Source of the DNA: Arthrobacter sp. ov407
GTDB lineage: Bacteria; Actinomycetota; Actinomycetes; Actinomycetales; Micrococcaceae
NCBI RefSeq assembly: GCF_900102895.1
Contig: NZ_FNGD01000006.1
Location: 121,970-185,969, forward strand
DNA: 64,000 nucleotides
Reading direction: 5' to 3'
How positions within the stretch are numbered: position 1 is the stretch's first letter; each line of letters opens with the position of its first letter. The notes under the pieces are model-generated. The model was given only the letters and a program-made list of their open reading frames with translations, searched no databases and was not told where the DNA came from. The position numbers and the translations under genes are program-made. Below, one piece after another: positions 44,035 through 51,924 of the stretch.

Positions 44035-45954
44035 ATGACTACATTTGCTGCCCTCGGCACGCCCAAAGCACTTGCCGACACCCTGACCGCCCAGGGCATC
44101 GTGGAGCCCTTCCCGATCCAGGTCAAGACACTCCCCGACACCCTTTCCGGACGCGACGTCCTGGGCCGCGGCCGCACCGGCTCCGGCAAGACCATCGCAT
44201 TCGCCATCCCGCTTGTGGCACGACTCGCCGAGCGGGAAGCCAAGCACTTCCGCAAGCCCGGCCGCCCGATGGGCCTGGTCCTGGCTCCGACCCGCGAGCT
44301 GGCCACGCAGATCAACGCGACCATCGAGCCGATGGCCAAGGCCATGGGCCTGACCACCACTGTGATCTACGGCGGCATCTCCCAGGCCCGCCAGGAAAAG
44401 GCCCTGCGCGCCGGCGTCGACATCGTCATCGCCTGCCCGGGCCGCCTGGAGGACCTGATCCGCCAGCGCATCCTGACCCTCGAGGCAGTCGAGATCACCG
44501 TCCTGGACGAGGCCGACCACATGGCCGACCTCGGCTTCCTCCCGGTGGTCAAGAAGCTCATGGACATGACCCCCACCCAGGGCCAGCGCCTGCTGTTCTC
44601 CGCCACCCTGGACAACGGCGTGGACAAGATCGTCCAGCGCTACCTGTCCAACCCGCTGACCCACTCCGTGGACGACCCGCAGGCCGCGGTGACCACCATG
44701 GAACACCACGTGCTGGTGGTCAACGACCAGACCGTCAAGAAGCAGCTGATCGTCGAGCTCGCCTCCGGTGCCGGCCGCCGCGTGCTCTTCATGCGCACCA
44801 AGCACCACGCCCGCAAGCTGGCCAAGACCCTGACCGACGCCGGCATCCCCGCCGTCGATCTCCACGGCAACCTCTCGCAGAACGCCCGTGACCGCAACCT
44901 GGCCGAGTTCTCCTCCGGTGACGTCCGCGTCCTGGTGGCCACCGACGTCGCGGCCCGCGGCGTCCACGTCGACGACGTCGAACTGGTCATCCACGTGGAT
45001 CCGCCCACGGAGCACAAGGCGTACCTGCACCGCTCAGGCCGTACCGCCCGCGCCGGTTCCGATGGCACCGTGGTCACGCTGACCCTGCCCGAGCAGCAGT
45101 CCGACGTCAAGAAGCTGATGAAGGCTGCCGGCGTCGAGGTCAACTTCGAGCGCGTCACCGCCAACTCGCCGCTGGTTGCTGAACTGGTCGGCGAAATGGC
45201 CGACAAGATCGATCCGCGTACCCGCGCCGCGCTGCTGGCCGCCAAGGCCGCACAGCATGGCGGCGGCACCTCCACCGGTGCCAACGCCGAGCGCAAGCGC
45301 GCCCGCCGCACCACCCAGGCTGCACCCACCGCGGGTGGCCGGGGCGGACGTGGCGGACGCGGACGCGTCGGGGCCGAGGCTCCCCGGACCGATCTGCCGC
45401 GCGCCGAGCGCCGCGCCGTCGCCTACGAAGGCAAAGCTGCTGCTCGCAACGCCGCCGACCGTGTTGCCGAGCAGAACCAGGACCGTGCGGATGCCGAGCG
45501 CGCCGAGCGACGGAATGCGCGTGGCCGTGGCCGCGTGACTGCTTACGGGCACCACAACGATGTTCCGGCTGCCGGCGGCCGTGCCGCGGCCGGCCGCGGT
45601 TCGGACGGACGCGCCGCCGAGGGCCGCAGCGATGCCCGGGGCGCTTCGGCTCCCCGCAGCGGAGCTCCCCGCAGTGGCGCACCCCGCACGGGCGGCGCTC
45701 CCCGCGCCGGCGCTTCGGCCGGCGGCCAGCGCAGCGGACGTCCGGCCACCGGCCAGCGTGCCGCTGCCGGAGCCAAGTCCGCTGGGAGCAAATCCGGCGG
45801 CAGCGCGGCTGTCTGGTCCTCCAACACCGGCGGCACCTCCGGCGGATCCTACGCCGGCGGCGGCAGCGGCCGCTCCAGTGAAGGACGTCCGGCCCGCAGC
45901 GCCGGCCCGCGCCGCGCGTCGGCTCCGGCCTCGAACGAACGCCGCAGCCGCTAA
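44035..45954 (+). CDS. DEAD-box RNA helicase with long Arg/Gly/Ala-rich tail
   Basis: This cytoplasmic ATP-dependent RNA unwinding enzyme starts at the ATG at 44035 (MTTFAALGTP), though an in-frame TTG lies nine bases before. It has 639 residues. The Q motif ends PFPIQ (25-29), motif I is GRTGSGKT (46-53), DEAD is at 158-161 and SAT follows (FSATLDNG). Lobe two contains ATDVAARGVHVDDVELVIHV and HRSGRTARAG. From about residue 415 the tail is low-complexity, with RGG/GGR runs and repeated SGAPRSGAPR-like units, which probably bind RNA and may promote phase separation. Such helicases remodel ribosomal or mRNA structure in the cold. A structured leader and a long gap precede it. Confidence 0.95.
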   Translation: MTTFAALGTPKALADTLTAQGIVEPFPIQVKTLPDTLSGRDVLGRGRTGSGKTIAFAIPLVARLAEREAKHFRKPGRPMGLVLAPTRELATQINATIEPMAKAMGLTTTVIYGGISQARQEKALRAGVDIVIACPGRLEDLIRQRILTLEAVEITVLDEADHMADLGFLPVVKKLMDMTPTQGQRLLFSATLDNGVDKIVQRYLSNPLTHSVDDPQAAVTTMEHHVLVVNDQTVKKQLIVELASGAGRRVLFMRTKHHARKLAKTLTDAGIPAVDLHGNLSQNARDRNLAEFSSGDVRVLVATDVAARGVHVDDVELVIHVDPPTEHKAYLHRSGRTARAGSDGTVVTLTLPEQQSDVKKLMKAAGVEVNFERVTANSPLVAELVGEMADKIDPRTRAALLAAKAAQHGGGTSTGANAERKRARRTTQAAPTAGGRGGRGGRGRVGAEAPRTDLPRAERRAVAYEGKAAARNAADRVAEQNQDRADAERAERRNARGRGRVTAYGHHNDVPAAGGRAAAGRGSDGRAAEGRSDARGASAPRSGAPRSGAPRTGGAPRAGASAGGQRSGRPATGQRAAAGAKSAGSKSGGSAAVWSSNTGGTSGGSYAGGGSGRSSEGRPARSAGPRRASAPASNERRSR

Positions 45955-45997
45955 GGTTCCGGTTTTCCGCAGGACAAAATAGCTGGCGCTACGCAAA

Positions 45998-46035
45998 CGG
46001 ACGGCCGCTACGGGTATACCCGTAGCGGCCGTCCG
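45998..46035. terminator. Perfect 38-bp palindrome, bidirectional terminator
   Basis: Bases 45998-46035 read the same on both strands, with 19-base arms CGGACGGCCGCTACGGGTA and its complement. The palindrome lies between the convergent helicase and MBL-hydrolase genes. It can form a long hairpin in either transcript. A T tract is absent. Confidence 0.85.
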
Positions 46036-46077
46036 AAAGCGCGGCGGTTGTCCGTAGACGCCGCGAAAAGCTGATAC

Positions 46078-46728
46078 CTACCAGCCGCGGGCGCGCCACT
46101 CTTCCAGGTGCGGGCGTTCGGCACCGAGCGTGGTGGGCTTGCCGTGGCCCGGGTGCACCACGGTGTCGTCCGGATACACGTCGAACAAACGCTCGCTGAC
46201 ATCGGTGATCAGCTGGGCAAACCGCGCCGGATCCTTCTGCGTGTTGCCTACTCCGCCCGGGAACAGCGAATCGCCCGAAAAGATGTGTGCCGGCCCCGCG
46301 GGGTCCTGGTACACGAGGGCGATCGAACCCGGTGTGTGGCCACGCAGATGCACAGCCGTCACGTCGAAGCCGTCGAAGTTGCCGACGTCCCCGTGATTCA
46401 GCAGTACATCCACCGGCACCGGAAGCTCCGGGGCATCCTCTGTGCCGGCCGCCGTTTTCACACCCGTGGCTTCCACCAGGTCCGGCAGCGCCCGGACGTG
46501 GTCCCAGTGCTGGTGGGTGGTGGCAATCAGCGCCAGCTTCGGCGTCGCGGAAGTATCCGCGGCGGAGTCCGCGAGCAGCCCCTGGATGGCAGCCAGATCA
46601 TCGGCCGCATCGATCAGGAGCTGCGCGCCGGACGCCTTGGCCGTGAGCAGGTACACGTTGTTGTCCATCTCGCCGACCGAAATCCGGCGGATGGTGATGT
46701 CACGTAAAGAGTGAATAAGCGAGTCCAT
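46078..46728 (-). CDS. MBL-fold metallo-hydrolase (glyoxalase II-like)
   Basis: This 216-residue hydrolase carries the metal-binding motif THQHWDH (HxHxDH type, about 71-77), then GHTPGSIAL (third ligand region) and FSGDSLFPGG, where the bridging aspartate sits, and HPGHGKPT near the end. This is the binuclear zinc/iron site of the metallo-beta-lactamase fold. It would hydrolyse a thioester or ester such as S-lactoyl-thiol. The thiol cofactor would be mycothiol in this group, which is inference. It is 21 bp downstream of the aldo/keto reductase gene on the same strand, so the two may jointly detoxify aldehydes. Confidence 0.92.
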   Translation of the reverse strand: MDSLIHSLRDITIRRISVGEMDNNVYLLTAKASGAQLLIDAADDLAAIQGLLADSAADTSATPKLALIATTHQHWDHVRALPDLVEATGVKTAAGTEDAPELPVPVDVLLNHGDVGNFDGFDVTAVHLRGHTPGSIALVYQDPAGPAHIFSGDSLFPGGVGNTQKDPARFAQLITDVSERLFDVYPDDTVVHPGHGKPTTLGAERPHLEEWRARGW

Positions 46729-46749
46729 GGGCTTCAGTCTACGGAGGCG

Positions 46750-47760
46750 TTATTCACGGCCCTGGGACACCCAGTTGGGGTCCGCGGAGCGGGAGCCGAC
46801 GACGGCGTCCGCGGCGGCGTCGAGCGTCTTCAGTTGCGCTGCGGTGAAGTCGAGCGCCAGGGCGCCCAGGTTTTCGTCGATCCGGTCCGCCTTGCGCGTA
46901 CCGGGGATGGGGACCACAGGCAGCCCCAGTTTCCGGCCCTGCGCGAGCAGCCAGGCCAATGCCACCTGGGCGGGAGTTGCAGCCTGCCCGGCAACGCTCA
47001 GTTCCGCGGCGACCGCCCGTACGGCGGCCACCACACCCTGGTTTGCGCCGGCAGCGTCCGCGGCGAAGCGGGGGATGTTGCGGCGGAAGTCGTTGCTGCC
47101 CAGCGTCGAGGCGTCCACGGTGCCGGTGAGGAATCCCCGGCCCAACGGCGAATAGGGCACAAAACCCACCCCGAGTTCGGCGGCGGCGGGGACCACGTTG
47201 CGTTCCACGTCGCGGCTCCAGATGGACCATTCGCTCTGGACTGCGGCGATCGGGTGGATGCTGTTGGCCTCGCGCAGCTCCTCGGCCGTCACCTCTGACA
47301 GGCCCAGATGCCGCACCTTGCCGGCCTGCACCAGCCCCGCCATGGCCTCCACGGTTTCCACTATCGGAACGCGGAGGTCACGGCGGTGCATGTAGTACAG
47401 GTCGATGGAGTCGGTGCCCAGCCGTTGCAGGCTGCGGTCCACCGCCTGCTTCACATAGGCGGCGTCGCCGCGGATATCCGTGTAGCCGGTTCCCGGTGTC
47501 CCCACGAGGCCGAACTTGGTGGCCAGCTGGACTTCGCCGCGGCGTTCCTTGAGCAGCCGGGCAATCAGCTCCTCGTTGCTGCCGCCGCCGTAGATGTCCG
47601 CCGTGTCGATGAAGCTGACGCCGGCATCCACCGCGTGATGCAGGGTCCGCAAGGCCTCGGCCGGGTCCACCTCGCCGTACACCGGGGTCAGTGCCATGCC
47701 ACCGAACCCCAAGGGGCTGACCCTCAGGCCGTCGCCGAGCTGGACTGTTGCTGCCGTCAT
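46750..47760 (-). CDS. Aldo/keto reductase
   Basis: I place the start at the ATG at 47760 (MTAATVQLGDG) with GGAGA eight bases upstream, giving 336 residues. The (beta/alpha)8 protein has the AKR signature with the active-site aspartate and tyrosine in FIDTADIYGGGSNEELI and the lysine in VQLATKFGLV. The catalytic histidine is in DLYYMHRRD, and the NADPH-binding C-terminal part is PVVPIPGTRKADRIDENLGA. It belongs to the group acting on aldehydes or ketones with NADPH. It is followed 21 bp downstream by an MBL hydrolase. The physiological substrate is unknown. Confidence 0.93.
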   Translation of the reverse strand: MTAATVQLGDGLRVSPLGFGGMALTPVYGEVDPAEALRTLHHAVDAGVSFIDTADIYGGGSNEELIARLLKERRGEVQLATKFGLVGTPGTGYTDIRGDAAYVKQAVDRSLQRLGTDSIDLYYMHRRDLRVPIVETVEAMAGLVQAGKVRHLGLSEVTAEELREANSIHPIAAVQSEWSIWSRDVERNVVPAAAELGVGFVPYSPLGRGFLTGTVDASTLGSNDFRRNIPRFAADAAGANQGVVAAVRAVAAELSVAGQAATPAQVALAWLLAQGRKLGLPVVPIPGTRKADRIDENLGALALDFTAAQLKTLDAAADAVVGSRSADPNWVSQGRE

Positions 47761-47938
47761 CTGGATCTCCATTCGCGCACTGAATAGTTCCGGAGTAGTT
47801 CCGTCCCTGCCAAGAACCCCGGGGCGCGCGCGGCTATTCCTGCCCCAGATCGTTGGCCCGGCGGAAGATTTTCCCCACCTTTGATTCTTGCGCGGCCGGT
47901 ACGACGGCGCGCCCGCGGGGACACGCCGTTGCACTGCC

Positions 47939-48079
47939 TCAAACGTGGGGAGTTTCCGCGGGGGAGCGCGGCTCCTGTGCCTCCGGTGCCGCCCTCGCCG
48001 GCTCAGTGGCCGCTTCGGTCGCTGGTTCGGTCGCCGGCAGCAGCTTCAGGCCCGCCGCGCAGCCCACGATTCCGGCGAT
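47939..48079 (-). pseudogene. Orphan C-terminal end of an SMR (SugE-like) gene
   Basis: This frame carries the sequence IAGIVGCAAGLKLLPA, identical to part of the C-terminus of the intact SMR gene at 48099-48476. A 31-residue Pro/Ala/Glu tail (ending SPAETPHV) and a stop at 47939 follow. It has no start of its own and is in a different frame from the intact gene. It could be the original C-terminal tail cut off by a rearrangement, or the last remnant of a third SMR gene. The intact upstream copy instead ends in an unrelated short tail (GDTEGTPTLPPG). Confidence 0.65.
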
Positions 48080-48185
48080 TCGCGGCCCGGGCCCCGGACT
48101 AACCGGGTGGGAGCGTCGGTGTACCCTCGGTATCCCCGGCCGGCAGCAGCTTCAGCCCCGCCGCGCAGCCCACGATTCCGGCGAT
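48033..48185. repeat. Pair of 47-bp direct repeats from the SMR gene 3' end
   Basis: Bases 48033-48079 and 48139-48185 match at 46 of 47 positions, 106 bp apart, in the same orientation. The single difference is G at 48050 against C at 48156. The offset is not a multiple of three, so the second copy is in another frame. Flanks outside the 47 bp differ on both sides, so it is not a simple tandem duplication. Confidence 0.85.
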
Positions 48186-48476
48186 GAACAGCACTTTGAG
48201 CGGGCTGGCCGGTTCGACGTGGGTGGCCATCGCCCAGCCGACCGTCAGTGCGGCGCCGATCCCCACCCAGACGGCGTAGGCGGTGCCGAGCGGAATGCGT
48301 TTCACGGCCATGCCCAGCCCCACCATGCTGAGGGTGGCCGTCACGGCGAACACGAGGGTCGGCAGCGGGCGGGAGAACCCGTCGGACAGGCCCAGGGCCG
48401 TGGCCCAGACCGCCTCCAGCACAGCCGAAGCGAGCAGGATCGTCCATGACATTGCAGCTGAGTTCGCCATCGTCAC
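48099..48476 (-). CDS. SMR-family transporter, SugE/Gdx-like (second of a pair)
   Basis: This protein is 125 residues long from the GTG at 48476, whose bases overlap the preceding stop (GTGA); ATG 48470 is an alternative. It has the four helices of small multidrug resistance proteins. The essential glutamate lies in SWTILLASAVLEAVWATALG, and PLGTAYAVWVGIGA is the SugE-type signature found in guanidinium exporters (Gdx). It pairs with the gene at 48473-48796, as in paired SMR systems that form heterodimers. The last dozen residues (GDTEGTPTLPPG) are extra and appear to come from a rearrangement that left an orphan tail downstream. Confidence 0.9.
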   Translation of the reverse strand: MTMANSAAMSWTILLASAVLEAVWATALGLSDGFSRPLPTLVFAVTATLSMVGLGMAVKRIPLGTAYAVWVGIGAALTVGWAMATHVEPASPLKVLFIAGIVGCAAGLKLLPAGDTEGTPTLPPG

Positions 48477-48796
48477 GCCACCAGCTTCAGGCCGACGACG
48501 CTCGCGGCGATCCCGCCGAGCAGCAGGATCCGCGCCGCCGTCGCGCGCTCAACTTTGGCGACAATCGCGTAGCCGGACGTCAGGACGACGCCGACCCCCA
48601 CCCATACGGCGTAGGCCGTTCCGGTGGGGATGGACTGCATGGCGACGGCGAGGCCCCCGGTGCTGGCGAGGACGGAAGCGAGGAAAACGAGGGCCGGGAC
48701 CAGCCGGCGGCGGCCGGAGGCCTGGGCGGTCCGGTGCAGGGCGGCGGCCCAGACGGCCTCCAGCGCCCCGGAAAGAATGAGTATTAGCCACGACAT
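48473..48796 (-). CDS. SMR-family transporter, SugE/Gdx-like (first of a pair)
   Basis: This protein is 107 residues long, with AGGAG (48802-48806) five bases before the ATG. It has four membrane helices. The conserved Glu is in SGALEAVWAAALH (residue 13), and IPTGTAYAVWVGVGVVLTSG carries the signature of SugE/Gdx proteins, which exchange guanidinium for two protons. A sequence matching the guanidine-III riboswitch lies directly before its ribosome binding site. So this coupled pair probably exports guanidinium and is turned on by it. The pairing with a second, unequal SMR gene suggests a heterodimer; some paired SMRs instead export other cations. Confidence 0.92.
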   Translation of the reverse strand: MSWLILILSGALEAVWAAALHRTAQASGRRRLVPALVFLASVLASTGGLAVAMQSIPTGTAYAVWVGVGVVLTSGYAIVAKVERATAARILLLGGIAASVVGLKLVA

Positions 48797-48808
48797 GACA
48801 GCTCCTGT

Positions 48809-48850
48809 GGCCAGTCTTGTCGCGTGCCGGGTACTGAACCGTCGTCCGGA
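48809..48850 (-). promoter_or_regulatory. Guanidine-III (ykkC-III) riboswitch, likely
   Basis: Read on the minus strand, this stretch starts CCGGACGA (48849-48842), continues to GTACCCGG (48833-48826) and GACAAGAC (48821-48814), and ends in TGGCC. These three conserved blocks appear in the same order and spacing as in the guanidine-III class, such as that of Thermobifida fusca. The two CCGG elements can form the first stem. GGTTCAGT can pair with ACTGGCC as the second, making the family's pseudoknot. It ends two bases before the AGGAG of an SMR gene (48802-48806), so it would control translation. The match is by eye; a covariance search was not possible. Confidence 0.8.
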
Positions 48851-48921
48851 GGCCCGGAAGAGTGGGCCTTGGCCTCCAATTCTAGCAAGGCCGCGTCACA
48901 GCCCCGCGTCACAGCCCTGTG

Positions 48922-49683
48922 TCACAGTCCGGTGGCGTCGCTCCAGAGTGTGAATGTGCGCCCCACGGGGTAGTGCGCGCACGGCTCGGCCGGTGAGATA
49001 AGGTCTCCGGCGTCGATATCGGGCGCCGCCGACACCACGGCCCGGCCGTCGGGGTTGGCCAGGGTGGCCCGGCCGCCGATCCGCCGCAGGGCCGGCATGG
49101 CCCCGCGTTCCACGCGCTGAACCGTGACGTCGATGCCCACGATTCCCGCGACCGGGCCGTCCGGACGGGTGAAAACCGGGTGCGTGAAGGTCAGAACGTA
49201 CTCGTCGGTGCAGAGGAAATCCACGTAGGGCCCGGTGACATGCGCCCGGCCCGTTTCCACGGGGATCCGGAACCACTCGGCCTTGACGTACCGGCTGATG
49301 GAGTTGGGGCTGAAGTTGGCCAGTGCGTCGACGTGTTCCAGGTCCGGGCCCTGCCACCAGGCGATATAGCTGCGCTCGGGCCCGAGCAGCCCCGCGTTGG
49401 CGATGAACCCTGCGCCGGCCGCGTAGCCGCCGGGCAGCTGCACCAGTTCCTCGACCATCGGCCGGATGAGCTTGTCCACGGCCGTGCCCGTGACTTTGCC
49501 GGACATGGCGGCCAGGGCCGCTCCGGTGTCAGCGGCCCACGCCGCCAGGTGGTGCTCGATGCCGGCGATGGTGGCGTCGAGTTCGGCGGCGGCCAGCTCG
49601 GCAGGGCCGGGTTCGGCCCGCTCGGCAGGGCCGGGTTCGGCCTGGCCCGCGGACGGGCCTGCGGTGGAGGTGGTGTCGGACAT
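48922..49683 (-). CDS. Soluble Cache/PDC-like sensor domain protein
   Basis: The start is placed at the ATG at 49683 (MSDTTSTAG), giving 253 residues. After a low-complexity N-terminus (repeats of AEPGPAE) and a helix (about 45-75) comes a PAS-like/Cache core. It contains the lines ERSYIAWWQGPD, SRYVKAEWFRIPVETGRAHV and YVLTFTHPVF, then GIVGIDVTVQRVE, all typical of the dCache/PDC ligand-binding fold. There is no signal peptide or membrane helix and no output domain, unlike normal receptors. It lies 98 bp downstream of a GntR regulator and close to a polyamine-type ABC importer, so it may sense or bind that transporter's substrate. Confidence 0.8.
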   Translation of the reverse strand: MSDTTSTAGPSAGQAEPGPAERAEPGPAELAAAELDATIAGIEHHLAAWAADTGAALAAMSGKVTGTAVDKLIRPMVEELVQLPGGYAAGAGFIANAGLLGPERSYIAWWQGPDLEHVDALANFSPNSISRYVKAEWFRIPVETGRAHVTGPYVDFLCTDEYVLTFTHPVFTRPDGPVAGIVGIDVTVQRVERGAMPALRRIGGRATLANPDGRAVVSAAPDIDAGDLISPAEPCAHYPVGRTFTLWSDATGL

Positions 49684-49781
49684 GGTTGCCGCCTTAGCTC
49701 GAAGGTGCCGGGACATTTTGCGGTCAAAGTTGGGGGTCCAAGTTGGGCGGTCAAGATCGTGGCTCAAAGGTGCGGGCGCGG

Positions 49782-50522
49782 TCAATAGCGTTTGGCCTGC
49801 TCGGTCAGCAGCCAGTCGGTAGTGGCGGAGATGTGGGCCTTGATCCCCGTTTCGGCGGCCCCTGGATCGTGGGCCTCGATGGCGGCTGCCACGTCCTCGA
49901 GAATCACGGTGGTGCGCCCGCGGTAGCCGGCGTCGGCGCAGGGCAGCAGCGTGAGGGTGCCAAGATCGGCCTGTAGCCGGATGAGCTCCCGTGCCAGCCG
50001 GGCGGAGCGGGCAATGGCCGCGACTTCCAGCAGGAACTCCGAGAGGGCCAAACGCCAGCTCAGGGAGTCATCGTCGGCTGAGGGGATGAACGAGCGCAGC
50101 GTGGCGATGTCGGCGGCGTCGGAGCGCCGGGCCGCCACCCCCGCGCAGGCCGCGGCGATTGCCTGGTAGTGCAGTGCGAGGTCCCTGATCTGCAGCCGGC
50201 TCAACTCATGCAGTTGCGCCAGTGCCCGTTCCCTGGAGGGGAGCACGTTGTCGGCGATGAAGCTTCCGCCGCTGCGGCCGCGTGCGGTCCGGATGATTCC
50301 CGAGGCACGCAGTTGGGAAAGGGCCTCCCGTGCCGTTACCGCGGACACTCCGAGGGCCGCGGCCAGCTCGGTTTCGTTCGGCAGCCGCTGGCCGCTGGTC
50401 AGCAGCCCGGTCTCCACCGCCTGTTCGATCCGGCCGCACACTTCGTCGACGAGCCCGCGTGATTTGATCGGCGTGAACACCGCCGCCAGGCTCCGGGAGG
50501 CGCCATTCGGCGACAACAACAT
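49782..50522 (-). CDS. GntR-family regulator, FadR (FCD) subfamily
   Basis: The ATG at 50522 follows GGGAGG. The 246-residue protein has the GntR winged helix at about 20-90 (RLPNETELAAALGVSAVTAR and QLRASGIIRTARGRSGGSF). A helical FCD domain then carries conserved histidine-type positions such as LHELSRLQIRDLALHYQ. It is divergent from the ABC importer operon and upstream of the Cache-like gene on its own strand, so it probably represses the importer, the sensor gene, or both. An A/T-rich stretch with TATACATAAAACC near 50652 lies in the shared gap. The ligand is unknown. Confidence 0.9.
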   Translation of the reverse strand: MLLSPNGASRSLAAVFTPIKSRGLVDEVCGRIEQAVETGLLTSGQRLPNETELAAALGVSAVTAREALSQLRASGIIRTARGRSGGSFIADNVLPSRERALAQLHELSRLQIRDLALHYQAIAAACAGVAARRSDAADIATLRSFIPSADDDSLSWRLALSEFLLEVAAIARSARLARELIRLQADLGTLTLLPCADAGYRGRTTVILEDVAAAIEAHDPGAAETGIKAHISATTDWLLTEQAKRY

Positions 50523-50767
50523 CTGGGCCTCCCTTCCCTCCGGCGGTATCCGGCCGCCCCGTCCGGGGCATTCAGGCAGCGTCCCGCGGGGCGGCGTCGC
50601 CGCACGTCGCCCGGGCTGTTGTCATCCTAGTCCGGGCTTTGCTGGAGGGTCTATACATAAAACCTATGAAGTAATAGCATTTGGCCCAGCAGCCCAGTAT
50701 GAACTGGATCACATGCCGCTGCGTGGCTCTCTCGTGGACGATCCGGCAACGGAGTTAGGCGAACCCC
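50523..50767. promoter_or_regulatory. Divergent promoter region, GntR gene / ABC importer
   Basis: The gap contains an A/T-rich segment, CTATACATAAAACCTATGAA, at 50651-50670, which stands out in this GC-rich window. TATACATA resembles half of ATGTATACAT-type sites used by some GntR-family regulators. It probably holds the importer's -10 region, since TATGAAGT and TAATAG occur there. No perfect GGTCnGACC palindrome is present. Confidence 0.4.
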
Positions 50768-51841
50768 ATGACCGAAACACTGGCCGCCGGCACTTCGACC
50801 GGAACCGAAGAGATTCCGGCGATCCGTCTGCGCAAGCTCACCAAGGTCTTCGGGGATACCGTCGCGGTAAATGGCGTGGACCTGGACATCCGCCACGGGG
50901 AGTTCTTCTCCATGCTCGGCCCGTCCGGCTCCGGCAAGACCACGGTCCTGCGCTTGATCGCCGGCTTCGAGCTGCCGACTTCCGGAAGTATCGAACTCGA
51001 GGGCAAGGACGTCACGGGGATGGCGCCCTTCCAGCGGGACGTCAACACCGTCTTTCAGGACTACGCGCTGTTCCCGCACATGTCCCTCGTGGACAACGTC
51101 GCCTACGGGCTCCGGGTGCGCGGCATGCCCGGGAACCAGCGGCGCGAGCGGGCCAGGGACGCCCTGGACCGCGTCCAGCTCGGGAAGTTCCTCGGCCGCA
51201 AACCCGCCCAGCTCTCCGGCGGCCAGCGGCAGCGGGTTGCCCTGGCCCGGGCGCTCGTGGTGGAGCCGAAGGTCCTCCTGCTGGACGAGCCGCTCGGTGC
51301 CCTGGACCTCAAGCTCCGGCAGCAGATGCAGGTCGAACTCAAGGAATTGCAGCGCTCGCTGGGCATCACCTTCATCTTCGTCACCCACGACCAGGAGGAG
51401 GCCCTGACCATGAGCGACAGGATCGGCGTCTTCAACAACGGCGGCATCGAACAGATCGGCACCGCGCACGAAATCTACGAGCGCCCCGGCGGCATCTTCG
51501 TGGCCAATTTCGTCGGCACGTCCAACATTTTCGACGCCGGCCAGGCCCAGTCGGTCTATGGCCGGGCGGAGCCCTTCTGCATCCGTCCCGAGCGGCTGCG
51601 CGTCGCCTGGACCGGAGAACCCGAGCACCGTCCCGGCACCACCTCCCGGCCAGGAACGGTGACGTCGTCCGTCTACGTCGGGCACGCCACCCAGGTGCGG
51701 GTGCAACTCGACGGCGGACCTGCCGTCGTCGCGCTCGTGCCGGAAAAGCTTCCCGGCAGGGATGCGGAGCTGGTCAACCGGCCCGTCACGGTCAGCTGGG
51801 ACGACGACGCCGTCGTTTGGCTTCCGGCCCGCGGCACCTGA
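50768..51841 (+). CDS. ABC transporter ATPase, PotA-like
   Basis: This 357-residue ATPase energises import of a polyamine-like substrate. Walker A is GPSGSGKTT, the signature is [15 protein letters not shown], and Walker B is [12 protein letters not shown], with the Q-loop and a switch histidine at [10 protein letters not shown]. The C-terminal about 110 residues form a TOBE domain ([15 protein letters not shown]). It is the first gene of a four-gene importer operon with all the components of the PotABCD layout. The divergent GntR gene probably controls it. Confidence 0.93.
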   Translation: MTETLAAGTSTGTEEIPAIRLRKLTKVFGDTVAVNGVDLDIRHGEFFSMLGPSGSGKTTVLRLIAGFELPTSGSIELEGKDVTGMAPFQRDVNTVFQDYALFPHMSLVDNVAYGLRVRGMPGNQRRERARDALDRVQLGKFLGRKPAQLSGGQRQRVALARALVVEPKVLLLDEPLGALDLKLRQQMQVELKELQRSLGITFIFVTHDQEEALTMSDRIGVFNNGGIEQIGTAHEIYERPGGIFVANFVGTSNIFDAGQAQSVYGRAEPFCIRPERLRVAWTGEPEHRPGTTSRPGTVTSSVYVGHATQVRVQLDGGPAVVALVPEKLPGRDAELVNRPVTVSWDDDAVVWLPARGT

Positions 51842-51924
51842 CGCCGGGCCAGGCCGGGCGGACCTTCCCCCGGGCCGCGGCGTTCCCAGTCCAGAGATTT
51901 TCTCCACAGCGAAAGGCAAGGATC

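Noticed and set aside
43591..45030. Upstream extension of the LCMT-like methyltransferase through the helicase leader and gene
   Set aside because: It is antisense to the helicase and reads as a low-complexity His/Asp/Gly shadow; the methyltransferase starts at 43590.
50248..51924. N-terminal extension of the PotD-like gene in the same frame
   Set aside because: The extension runs through the ATPase gene in another frame; the true start is the ATG at 51925 with a signal peptide and lipobox directly after it.
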